DNA from: Pochonia chlamydosporia 170
Taxonomy: Eukaryota > Ascomycota > Sordariomycetes > Hypocreales > Clavicipitaceae
NCBI RefSeq assembly: GCF_001653235.2
Contig: NW_019154050.1
Coordinates: 521,207-585,206, forward strand
Direction: 5' to 3'
DNA: 64,000 bases
The position numbers and the translations under genes were made by a program. Positions 22,045 through 31,604 of the stretch are shown here, piece after piece. Each line of letters starts with the position of its first letter. The stretch's first letter is position 1. The notes beneath the pieces are model-generated. The model was not told where the DNA came from and made no database searches. It worked only from the letters and a program-made list of their open reading frames with translations.

Positions 22045-24999
22045 TCAGCGATTCTTTAATGTACACAGCGGACTTCCTATCATAAACATTGCATTGAACA
22101 GAGCCGTATGATAATACTCGCACTCCCCAAAGATAACCGCCTGCGCACTCAGCACCCGCTCTCTCGGCCGCTCAGTGTAATCCTTTGCGAGCGATGACTT
22201 CGCTCGCAAGATTTGGATAGAAAAGCATGATGTCTTGTCACAAAAGGAATTGCATGAACGCTGATGCTTCGCGATGGACCTCCACTCCAACGAGCCAAGA
22301 GCAGGGCGTGCTCGATCGACAAAAGGCATCATCATCAACATACATGGCTGACTGGCCACCAGTAGCCTCGATCCCGGGGGTATGTTGACAAGCCCAAAGG
22401 GGCTTTTTGACGATGCCTTAGGTCGAATTAAGGACCCAAATCCGTTTCCAAGAATCACCAGAGTATTTTTCTCTTTTGCAAGCTCCCACCAAGGGGCGTA
22501 GTGCCCCTCGCGAGGGACTTCCTTTTGGCAGAAGTGTGTTTTCCTACCCAAGAAATCGGTATACTCCCAACCTCTGAGCCCATACTTCGGCATGGGCCAT
22601 ATGCGCGTGGCTTTGCCTTGCGCTACGACGCCATCTCTGACCGACTGAAAGTCCTTCAACATATCCTCTATCACATCTCCGAAAGTCTTGTTCTTGGTTT
22701 CTTCTGCCCATAGCTCTAGTCTGCAGTTCTCTGGTTGTTTGCAGACTCGACGCGCTTCCCTGCCACCGTCAGAACACGGTTCTGCATAAGGCAATAATGG
22801 CCATTCTCCTTCGAGCTGTTTGCAGCCCGTTTGTCGCCGATCTCGTATCTTGTGAGACGACAAGTACGACAGAGCGAGATGCAAGACGATACTGAGCTCG
22901 GAAACCAGCCACGCGGACTTTGTTTCCCCATCATATACGATTGCCGGCTGTTGTTCGGCTTCGTCTACTAATTCGTGGAAGCCACGGCCTCCTAGTGATA
23001 TTCGTAATGTTTTTGTCATGACATATTTGCCACTCAGATTCATATTCAAGATACCCTTAACGGAAAAGCCGCCTGTAAGAGTGCCTTCGTTTGCGAACTC
23101 TACCCTGGGCGGTGAGAGTGGGAATTTTGACTCCGTCGCTTGGAGGCCATTTGAGTCAACGAGCTCCCTTGTCCCCAAAAGCACCTCTGCTTGTGGATAA
23201 TAGCCGAGAAACATCCTTTGGCTGGGAAACTCTTCCATGTTTTGTTCTATGATGGCCACGGCAGAGTCATAACGTTGCGTAGTGTGATCGTCCTCGTCAT
23301 CAACCAAGGCGCAGTGCCATTGCATACCGCCTGACAAACGCTTCGTAGGATACAGTATAATGCCCGATCCTCCGAGAAGAATTGTTTTATCGCCAGCATT
23401 AATCTGAGTACGAATGTCGGCAAGACCTAACATCAGATCGAATGGTATCTCTAGACCCAGACCTTCATGTCGATTTGATATAGGAAAGCCGTAGGCTAGC
23501 ACAGCGCCTCGTAGCAAATTATGCCAACATTGCGTGTTATCGAGATCACGGAAAAGGCAGAACTGACCATCTTGACCCGGCAATACTTTCCTTACATCCA
23601 TCTCAAACATCCCACTTCCGGTGTTTTTTATGAAAGGAACCGATACAGTCAAAATATCTCGCGTGGGGAGAGGGAATGCCGCCGCGAGCCAAGCGAGTTG
23701 CTGAAGGAGTATGGCGACCTTACACAACGGACCGCGAAAATGGAATGACGTCAAAGCTATAGGCAAAGAACGCTCACCGGCTTCATCGTCGTACGTCTTC
23801 GCAATAGTGACCTCTACATTTTCAGAAACTTTGATGTCTTAGTAAGTTAGCTTATGTCCATCGCATCATTCAACACGAGCTGCTAGATAAAGAAGCTTAC
23901 CGTGCCTGGTTGACGGATTTTCCACGAATTTGGCGACAATTTCCATCATCGCTGTGGAGTCCCATATTTTCTTCATAAACTGATTGCAAGTATTCAATTC
24001 CGCACAGGTCAGTGTTCCCGTGAGAGTGACGACCTTGCGAAGATCGGTCCCGGGCTCCAACTCCGTTTTGTATACGGCCAGAACTTGCCAATTCACCAGA
24101 CAAGTAAAGGCCACTACTCGATCGGTATTATCGGAAAGAGGGCTAATGAAGGATTCGATTTGTTTCAGAGAAGGTGATGACTCAAAATCTAGCGTTCTGT
24201 TGACCTCTTTCGGTTGTGAGATGTGCTGCTGCTGCTGGTGTAAGTCAGTGAACGCGGGCGTTTGACTGCTTTCGCCAAAAGGCTCGAAAGCCACGACTGT
24301 TTTGCCATATGGCATTTGATCCTCATCTTCGCTGTCCAGAGTAGATCGAGAAGTGATCTTATCGCGAGCAGGCGCCTGTGGCCGAATATTCGGAGTTCTC
24401 AAGCTGGTGGAATTGGGCGGCAAAGACGATGAGCTAGTATCAACACCTAGTCTATTTCGTGATATTTTACTGCTATAGAAACTCGACGATAAGTTTGGAG
24501 ATGGCAAAGGAGCTGTTTCGAAATGCCAATGATGATTGATCGAATTGTCGCTGTGGATTGGTAGTCGTATCGGGGCTGGCATGATTGATGGCCCAGTACC
24601 TCTAATTGGAAAACTCCTCGGCGGGGATGCAAAAGACGAGGTGCTCAAGACAGAAGAATCTGTACCGCCACCAATTTCTTGAACCCTGAATTCATGTTCT
24701 TCATTTAAGCGATATATTTGTCCCGAGATCTCTTGCATCTCACCACAAGTCGTCTCGATAATCGCATTGCGGTTGGCCTCCTGCTGCCATCGCTGAACGT
24801 CGCGGTACATTTTGTCGTACCGGCGCTGCTTCTTTTCCGTGTCATGGCACAGTTTGCACACGTCGTGCTCGACTTTGATCTCGTAAACGAGTTTAAGGCC
24901 GCAAGTTTCTCCCATGCGATACTCCTTGTTACATTGCTGGCGAAAATGGCCCCATCTCCAATAGCCACATGCCCATTGAGTTTGGTCGAAATAACACAT
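22045..24999 (-). CDS. Large fungal protein of unknown function with N-terminal Cys/His block
   Basis: Two long frames join perfectly over a 63-bp intron (23838-23900: GTAAGC donor, GCTAAC branch, CTAAG acceptor), giving 963 aa. The N-terminus MCYFDQTQWACGYWRWGHF is followed by CNKEYRMGETCG and CKLCHD, a Cys/His pattern seen at the start of many fungal proteins. A Ser/Pro-rich linker with a QQQQ tract follows (about 120-270). The C-terminal half carries CWHNLLRGAVLAYGFP, LGLEIPFDLML, AWLVSELSIVLHLAL and a final AQAVIFGE block. I know this architecture as a large filamentous-fungal family; no function is known to me. Confidence 0.85.
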
Positions 25000-25435
25000 T
25001 GTCTTGGATCAAGTGAATAAAGAGCTTTTGATCTGGCGAAACTGGACTGGAGGTTGCTGTTGATGGATCTTATCCGACAAGTGTTGTTGCGGCCCAATGG
25101 TACCTGATATCAGCCAGGAGAGTGAGGCTGACACTTGGCCGCCATTCATGGCCCTATACTGACTGGTTAAATCAGCAAAAGCGATTAGACCCTGCTGTCG
25201 GCGTCCCCCAAGAGGATTCCGCCCAAGCTCCAATCTGTACCCTTAGCCCAGGCACTCCTGCTTCCAGTCCTGTAATCAATATTGGGGTTAGCCCAGGCAG
25301 TTCCCAGATTACCATGCTTATAAGCCCAGAAGCCGGGGTAGGGTCAGAAATCAACGTACGAATCTCGCCACCAATTCGTAGCTCTCCAACACCCGAGCCA
25401 GATCAAGAGCAGCGGGTGTCAGAGCCTACAGATCA
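25000..25435. promoter_or_regulatory. Upstream region of the 963-aa gene
   Basis: Promoter side of the minus-strand gene. The plus-strand frame entering from the left is Ser/Pro/Glu-rich and merges into the integrase-like relic. Confidence 0.25.
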
Positions 25436-25703
25436 AGTAATTGCGAAAGCCCAGAAGGCAACCCAGAGAGCAAAGCTTCGGATGATGCAGAAGTACTCTA
25501 AGCAGCACATCATTCAACACTTTAATATTGGAGACATCGTCTCCATCAAGGTTCCGAGAGAAGATCGGACCTCCACATGGATTCTAACTGGTGCGTGGCA
25601 TCCCATGTGCCCACGGCAGTGGTGTGAGGAAGTGGGAGTGGTTGCAGTAGGAAACATTGGTTGGCTGTGTTCACTCCACTTTCCAGGCAGCAGCCGTCAG
25701 TAA
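25436..25703 (+). pseudogene. Integrase-derived element fragment (C-terminal, KRBA2-like)
   Basis: Within a plus-strand frame, residues reading AKLRMMQKYSKQHIIQHF, NIGDIVSIKVPREDRTST resemble the domain that follows the integrase core in fungal elements often labelled KRAB-A domain-containing 2-like. The DDE core itself is absent and the sequence becomes non-homologous after the match. Treated as a relic; assignment from memory of the motif only. Confidence 0.45.
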
Positions 25704-25867
25704 GGATATGCTCGTTTCAGCGGCATTTTGTTGTTGTCACGAAAAGATGTTTCGAGGCAGTAGCACCATCATTCTATTGCCACACCTGAAGCGAAGAGCT
25801 TATATGTCAAACACTGCAAGAACAGGCAATGTCAACGGTATTCAATTCCCTTTTTTTGCGGGAGGTA

Positions 25868-27391
25868 TCACGTCTTTGCCTCGCTCAGCCTGATCCCTGC
25901 TATACAATCATCAAATGCCTTGATGATTGGATCGTACAGAATATTCGGATCCCGCGGAGTGCCAGTAAAGAGACCATCTTTATGCGGGAATAATACATCT
26001 CTTATTACCCTGCACAAAGGCTTAACGCCATCAAAAACTTCCGGAAATTCCCTCAGAATGACTTCCAGTCCATGTTTGTCCATATCTCCACGCTTGCTTT
26101 GCGCGATGTCTTCATAACCTCCAGTATACCACCGCGATAGCATGCTTTTTTTCGGCCGACCTGACGCTCTCGATAATGCCCAGCCTCGACGAGCGCAGAG
26201 CCATATTAGAACGTAAAAGAATGCTTCGAGATCATGGCGATACGTGTGCGAAACTCCTAGAAGAACTTCAATAGCCATAAATTCCATCGTGCCCGTCCGA
26301 TGCCGGGCTCCACTAGGACCTTTGCCTTCTTCCTTCGCCAAGTCAAGGTCGATGAGCATGCCCTTGAAGCCATCGGAATTCCCAGGGTCGGTGATAATGA
26401 TGTTGTTTTCGGAAATGTCTCGGTGCAGAATTTTTCCGTCCGTGTAGAGTGATTGATGCACTTTAATGGCGTCACGAAGGCCTTCGAGGAGCTCGATAAC
26501 AGCCTTGAACTGGTTAATGGACCGTCCCGCTGGGGATATGGCTAATACGCGAAGGATGCGGTTGGCATAAGGTATCTGGTCGTGATCTTGCTGAAAAAGA
26601 CTAGTACCTTGCGGGTCTTGGACAGGGTAAGTGGCTCCGTCCTCTCTGTGCTCAGCCTCGGCTAGCTGGCTATTCGACCGAGATCTCTTAGACGCATTGC
26701 TTGACCAATCCGTCGACCTCCTCTTTCTATGTCCGCTGCTGGCAATGCTGAGGCCTGGGAACTGGCTGAAAGAGTGACTTAGTGGGGGTTGCGATTGCGA
26801 TAAGGACGTATTGGCACTGCGTGGCACGCCACGAAACTTATGCGGAGTCGAAAAGACCAGACCTTCACGCAACCTGCTTATGCTAGTGACTTCTTCGTGG
26901 TAACCAACCACTTTCGCAAGACCTTTGACGCCGCGTTCATTTGCCTTGTTAAGCAGATCAGCCTCGGGCGGTCGCATGCTGGAAGTCCAGGAGTATTTCA
27001 CGACCCTATCAAATTCTGCTGCGCCAGTGGTCTTGGCAAGGAAGCAAGACGTGCCACGACAGACAATGGCTCGCTGATGGGCGATTGGATTTGGGTCGAG
27101 TTCAAGTTGCCGTTTCCGCTTCTTCCCGCGAGCTTCGATAGGTATGGTGACAAACAACCTGTTGTCTTTTGCCTTGGTAAAGGTATCCAAACCTAGCTCC
27201 TCGTCACTCATCATCAAATATGCACACATGACCCGAATGAATTTCTCCGGCTCCTTATGGATGTCAAATGCAGCCCCGCTGTACAAGGCACGACAGAATC
27301 GCCAAGACGCTCGTGTTTCGGTGGAGTATGCCATGCAAATCCGGCAGCGGTTGTTGCGACACATTGCGAAGCGGAAGATCAATGCTAACAC
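25868..27391 (-). CDS. FunK1-type protein kinase, 5'-truncated
   Basis: Frame of 507 codons. Clear FunK1 signatures start at about residue 38: FDIHKEPEKFIRVMCAYLM, SDEELGLDTF, HQRAIVCRGTSCF, ANERGVKGLAKV. Catalytic loop HRDISENNI, a DLDLA in place of DFG, and GTMEFMAIEVLLG in place of the APE region follow. The family usually has a couple of hundred further residues upstream. Here the homology begins abruptly where the HET gene frame ends, so the gene is 5'-truncated or fused. A basic Ser-rich insert (about 195-250) sits before the catalytic core, as in relatives. FunK1 kinases are expanded in fungi; substrates unknown. Confidence 0.85.
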   Translation of the reverse strand: MLALIFRFAMCRNNRCRICMAYSTETRASWRFCRALYSGAAFDIHKEPEKFIRVMCAYLMMSDEELGLDTFTKAKDNRLFVTIPIEARGKKRKRQLELDPNPIAHQRAIVCRGTSCFLAKTTGAAEFDRVVKYSWTSSMRPPEADLLNKANERGVKGLAKVVGYHEEVTSISRLREGLVFSTPHKFRGVPRSANTSLSQSQPPLSHSFSQFPGLSIASSGHRKRRSTDWSSNASKRSRSNSQLAEAEHREDGATYPVQDPQGTSLFQQDHDQIPYANRILRVLAISPAGRSINQFKAVIELLEGLRDAIKVHQSLYTDGKILHRDISENNIIITDPGNSDGFKGMLIDLDLAKEEGKGPSGARHRTGTMEFMAIEVLLGVSHTYRHDLEAFFYVLIWLCARRGWALSRASGRPKKSMLSRWYTGGYEDIAQSKRGDMDKHGLEVILREFPEVFDGVKPLCRVIRDVLFPHKDGLFTGTPRDPNILYDPIIKAFDDCIAGIRLSEAKT

Positions 27392-28256
27392 CTCTGTTCG
27401 AAATCACTTCATTCCCTCCAAGAGGTCCTGGCAAAGCTTGAACGCCACTGCTACCTGAGAAACATGTGGGTGATGGTGCCAAGACGCCAATTTTCCCGAC
27501 TTGTGGATCAATATTAGATGCGTCCCAAGCAAAAATAGACTGATCATCGGTCCGCTTAAGTATCTCCTCCTGCAACCGTATGAATGCCTTGTCTCCCTCA
27601 CCATAAAGAAGAGGCATATTAACATCGAAAATGCCTAAAAGACAATAAGCAATATCCTCTATGCGTGTGGTCTGTCGATCAGCAGCCCACGACATCTTTT
27701 GCGCAACACTGGCAAACTGGAAACCACCGTTGGTGAGAATGTCTTCCGGAATTTTGGTGATACCAGCGATTCTACTCGCTAAAAGCTTCTTGTTACCAAT
27801 AAGTCGCCAGGCTGAGTCAAAAAATTGAACATCAGCAGGGGCAAGAAGCTCCTGCAGAGTGAACCCTCTCTTAAACCAGCGCGATTGATCGAACTCTGGT
27901 CCCAGATGACACCCCTGTCTCTCGACATCACTCAGAAAGACACAGCAAAACGCCGAGTCACTATACCACCGAAACATGGAATTTATCGCCTCGGACAGCT
28001 CAGCGCTGCTTGTCTTGTCAATACAGCAAGTATCGACCCAGGCATATTTGATTGTTGCGTGAGACTCTCGCAGCATTTTGCACAATTCCTCAATCTTAGT
28101 CCATCCTTTTTTTTTTGATCCGGTTTTCGAGAAGGCAATGTTACCGAACTCTTGTAGGCTTATCTCCTCGCTGCCCCAGGTATGAGAGAGGGTGACATAT
28201 GGCGGTGGCACGATAAATTCTTCGAGTTGGATAGTGTCAACGTTCAGTAAGCGCAT
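27264..28256 (-). pseudogene. HET-domain protein, 3'-truncated at a FunK1 junction
   Basis: ATG at 28256 (MRLLNVD) begins a canonical NLR-type HET domain: YVTLSHTWG, AWVDTCCIDKTSSAELSEAI, SRWFKRGFTLQELLAP, RQTTRIEDIAYCLLGIF, PLLYGEG. It continues 330 aa to a stop at 27264. The final HET-like segment (NRGVSIDLPL ... SVLAILSCL) stops making family sense near 27295, exactly where FunK1 homology begins in another frame. The first 230 residues match the HET part of the NLR at 7313-10435 closely, including the shared CCIDKTSSAELSEAINSMF. Could encode a short HET protein or a spliced HET-FunK1 fusion. Confidence 0.75.
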
Positions 28257-29057
28257 TATGGAGGTGAAACTGTCATCACCAAGGCTAAGACGAGATGAAG
28301 GAGAGATTACGGCAAAAATCCGTTTAGGAAGGGCGGTAGAGAGCAAATAACCAAGGGACAATCCTCAGCCAGCAAACCAGTTAAACGCCCCTTAGGTGTG
28401 AAGGATGACGTTGATAGATGGAGGCTCATCCCCCGGAACCCACTTAAGAACATTGGGTAGGTACAAGGCGGGCGGGGTAGATGGTGCGGGCCGAAGAGGA
28501 ACCCCGCTTGAACACCCTGCTGATACTGAATTAGACAATCGAGGTCTTCAGAAGTAATTTGTTTTGGACATTCTGTGCACATAAATGTATTTTTTGAGCG
28601 AATACATTCTATATGGACTTATCATATACGGGTCAATAAGAGTATTCTTGTGAGCGATGTTAGCCAGTGGCATTACCGCCTAGGTTAGCCCGTTGACGAT
28701 GTCACACTTCACGACTTGCTTGCATAACTGGACGACACTCGGGCAGATGATCCCCTGTGAATCGGGCCACGAGAGACTCTTGATTTCCCACAAAAAAGAG
28801 TGGAATAATACTAATACTAAATACTTTAGAATACTGCTGCCTTGCAGGCAGCAGTATGATAATTGTTGTTGCCTCGTAGGCAATACCATACTGCGTTTGC
28901 TTTGAATGAGCGACTGGATCTTTACCAACCTCGTGATTTCTGTAAAGAGTGAAACGGCGGGGTTGCTTATGGATTGCTTATTTCCATCAAGTTACACATC
29001 GTCCGACACCTCCAGTAGTCACCTCTCCTGGTCACCACCAAGACCATTCTTCTCACA
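28257..29057. other. Divergent intergenic region with strong hairpins
   Basis: About 800 bp between the HET start and the F-box gene start. Contains the hairpin cluster listed separately. The last 120 bp are CT-rich promoter-like sequence for the F-box gene. Confidence 0.4.
28831..28893. repeat. Overlapping hairpin cluster
   Basis: An 11-bp perfect inverted repeat (ATACTGCTGCC, loop TTGCA, GGCAGCAGTAT) is followed by a 6-bp hairpin (TTGCCT CGT AGGCAA). The outer CAGTATG of the first arm can also pair with CATACTG beyond the second, giving two mutually exclusive folds. No coding frame explains it. It may be a transposon end or an RNA structure. Confidence 0.5.
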
Positions 29058-30452
29058 ATGACCACTTTCAATTTGCTCTCTCTCCCCACTGAGTGTCTCA
29101 CCGAGATCTGCTCTCATCTGTGTCTTCACTGTACTCTGCCCTTCCCTCGATCCATGAGCATTTACAAAGGCTTTGACGAACTGCGTGCTCTCAAATCAAT
29201 CTCTGAGAGCTGCCAAAGACTGCGAGCCATTGCACAGCCCATATTATTTCACGCTCTAGGCCCTCAGAACGATTCAAATGCCTTTCTATGGCTCATTGTC
29301 AGTCGCCCTGACTTGGGCGATCGGACACGGCAAATAAGATTCAACTCAAATTCCGGGGAGGACGTGGAGGTTCTAGAAGATCTTGGAAAGAAGTTAAACT
29401 TGCTATTACCGAACCAAACTTCCCCCGAGGGGCATACTGCTTGGAACCTGGCTAAGCCCACGTTTGCTTTTGAGATTCTGCTCTCCCTGTTGCCCAATCT
29501 TGAGAGTTACACAACACCCATTTTCTGTTATGGTGACCAAGCAAACGAGAACACCGGACCTTTCATGTATTCTCATCTCACACGACGAGCCGAACATCTC
29601 CATCCACGACCTGCACTTCCATCCCTCCGAACGTTAACAATAGCCAGTGGCTACCTTGGTCAAAGGGCAGACGACGCATCAACACTGCAGCCGATCGTTG
29701 CTTTATTGAACGCGGCACCAAATCTGCATCGACTACGCATTGTGCCATTCTTCGAAGGACATATATTCACATTGGATAACTTATCGGATGAAGCATTGCA
29801 AAAGGTGAAGGTGATGGACTTTTTGCACTTCCCCTTGACGTCGTGGAACGGCGAAAATACAAACGCCGAAATTCAGACTTTCGCCAGCCTATGCCCTCGG
29901 TTAGAAGAGGTCAATCTGTGTACTGAGTCTGACAGCAATCCGTATGCTGAACATCGAGAGTTCTCACCGACTCAGATCATTTTAGCTCTTAGCAGAGCCA
30001 GTGCGACGCTGAAGCGCATTGACATTGACACAAGCGATTCAGCTGTGACCACTGACCACGCCAATTTAGACTCGGCTCTTTCAAGCCTAGAATGTCTGGA
30101 GAGTTTATCTTTGGATGAGCAAAGCTTTTGCCACCACGGGCTGCAGGAGCCTAATTTGATGACGCAAGAGCACAATGATGCTAGCTGCATTTCGAGTATC
30201 TTGCCCGACACTGTCAAACACCTTTCTATTAAGCTGGGGAAAAGCCTCAGAGCCATCGATGATGTTGTTGAATTGGGTGGCCAAGTTGTCGCTGGCAAGT
30301 TTACCAATTTGAATCTAGTTGACGTAGTATTTGGCAAGTATGCTGGCTACTCGGTGGACATTTCTGATGCTCAACGGGGTGTTATTCTGGGGGCTTTCAA
30401 GGATACTCCAGTCAATGTTTATTTTCGCTACGTGGCACACGATACCGCTTAG
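29058..30452 (+). CDS. F-box/LRR-like protein
   Basis: Intronless 464-aa ORF with a good start context (CACAATGACC). The N-terminus NLLSLPTECLTEICSHL, then LRALKSISESCQRLRAIAQPILF, is a typical fungal F-box. The rest has irregular leucine-rich segments (LPNLESY, LPSLRTLTI, APNLHRLRI, CPRLEEVNL, LECLESLSL), as in SCF substrate adaptors. Acts by binding Skp1 and presenting substrates for ubiquitination in the known family; the target is unknown. Intact. Confidence 0.85.
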   Translation: MTTFNLLSLPTECLTEICSHLCLHCTLPFPRSMSIYKGFDELRALKSISESCQRLRAIAQPILFHALGPQNDSNAFLWLIVSRPDLGDRTRQIRFNSNSGEDVEVLEDLGKKLNLLLPNQTSPEGHTAWNLAKPTFAFEILLSLLPNLESYTTPIFCYGDQANENTGPFMYSHLTRRAEHLHPRPALPSLRTLTIASGYLGQRADDASTLQPIVALLNAAPNLHRLRIVPFFEGHIFTLDNLSDEALQKVKVMDFLHFPLTSWNGENTNAEIQTFASLCPRLEEVNLCTESDSNPYAEHREFSPTQIILALSRASATLKRIDIDTSDSAVTTDHANLDSALSSLECLESLSLDEQSFCHHGLQEPNLMTQEHNDASCISSILPDTVKHLSIKLGKSLRAIDDVVELGGQVVAGKFTNLNLVDVVFGKYAGYSVDISDAQRGVILGAFKDTPVNVYFRYVAHDTA

Positions 30453-30591
30453 AAGTCGAATGCTACTTTTCGTATCAGAACAAATATTCTGTAAGATCAG
30501 TGGACGCTGAACCTGGACAGCCCTGGATCGAAAAATGGTGTTAATATTATAATGGTGCTGCGTGTGTGAGCAATATCAACTTGGCTGCTTA

Positions 30592-30850
30592 AGTGGACGC
30601 CTCCAAATTGAGCCAAGCGTCTTCCACATCAACGGCCATGTTGGTGCAGCTGCAATAACACTTGAATCCTATATTCATGGCGTCCCAACTAAAACAACAG
30701 AATATATGGGGGCATCAAGCGTATCCACGGCATACGCAGCAGAACTCAAAGGGCTGGTTGGTACTAGCACTCCAGACGGTGCTTGATATCAACGCAGCGA
30801 CAAACACACCAGGAAAGTGCGCCATATTCACCGACAATCACCAAGCTCAC
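30592..30850 (+). pseudogene. LINE RNase H fragment, inverted relative to its neighbour
   Basis: Plus-strand frames read INGHVGAAAI, TEYMGASSVSTAYAAELKGL, then after a one-frame shift LALQTVLDINAATNTPGKC and AIFTDNHQA. These are RNase H-domain blocks of Tad/I-type LINEs. The preceding DGS strand of the same domain is found on the opposite strand immediately to the right. Confidence 0.75.
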
Positions 30851-31301
30851 AGCGCAATGGCGCTTCCGTCGGTATACACACGTATGGTCTCTGGATCTGT
30901 GGCGTCATGTTCTTCGATAGCCTCCTCGGCGGATTCATTGATACAGATGAACGGAGGATTCCACCAAGGCGGGACGACATGTGGTTTGCGTTTCTCAAGT
31001 TTATCCAGTTTCACGTCGTACTTGTGTTCCAGGATGCTCGAGAGTTGATTGAGGGGCTGCACTCATCGCGTTGTTGCCGTGTCCATCGCGCCGGATTTAC
31101 GTTTCCCGGGCACTTTGCCATGTCATCGTATAGCGGACTGGTCCGAATACGCATAGTCGTCTCCAAAACGGTTTGCTCTAGCTGCTGTTCCACTGGGAGT
31201 AGATGAGCTTCCACATCTACCGCTGCTCCCGCGGTAGTGCGAAAAGCTCCCGTGATCACTTGGGCTGCTCGTCGCTGTATCTTCCTAATAGCCGCTATCA
31301 T
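30847..31301 (-). pseudogene. LINE reverse transcriptase C-terminus and RNase H start
   Basis: Minus-strand frames read [36 protein letters not shown], then after a frameshift LEKRKPHVVPPWW, and ETIRVYTDGSAI. This is the region linking reverse transcriptase to RNase H in fungal LINEs. Two frames are needed, so it is decayed. It ends at the DGS motif where the inverted RNase H piece begins. Confidence 0.78.
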
Positions 31302-31604
31302 GTAAGGGGAGGCTCAAACTGAAAGACCTGAGACACGCCACCACCGGACGCTAGACTTGGCGAGGTTTGAGAATTAGAGAGTGCACCTGACGTTGGTTGG
31401 CTTTCGTGTGCTGTTGTGTCCCGCCCAGCAATCGCGCTTTGCTGCAACCCAATCAATTTCAAGCGCTGCTCGCCACATGACGCAGCCCCATAAGACCCCG
31501 AATCTGGCCAGGACAAAACTTCGACCATAACTCCAGCATTCTCCTCGATTTTGACAGCTTCATGCGCGTCATAAGACACGGGTCTGGCCCGTTCGCTCCT
31601 TGCC
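31302..31604. other. Gap holding a divergent overlapping frame
   Basis: A 102-codon minus-strand frame (31298-31606) starts on a CAT that overlaps the ATG of the plus-strand DUF7924 gene. It has no recognisable motif. More likely the promoter of the plus gene than a gene itself. Confidence 0.3.
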
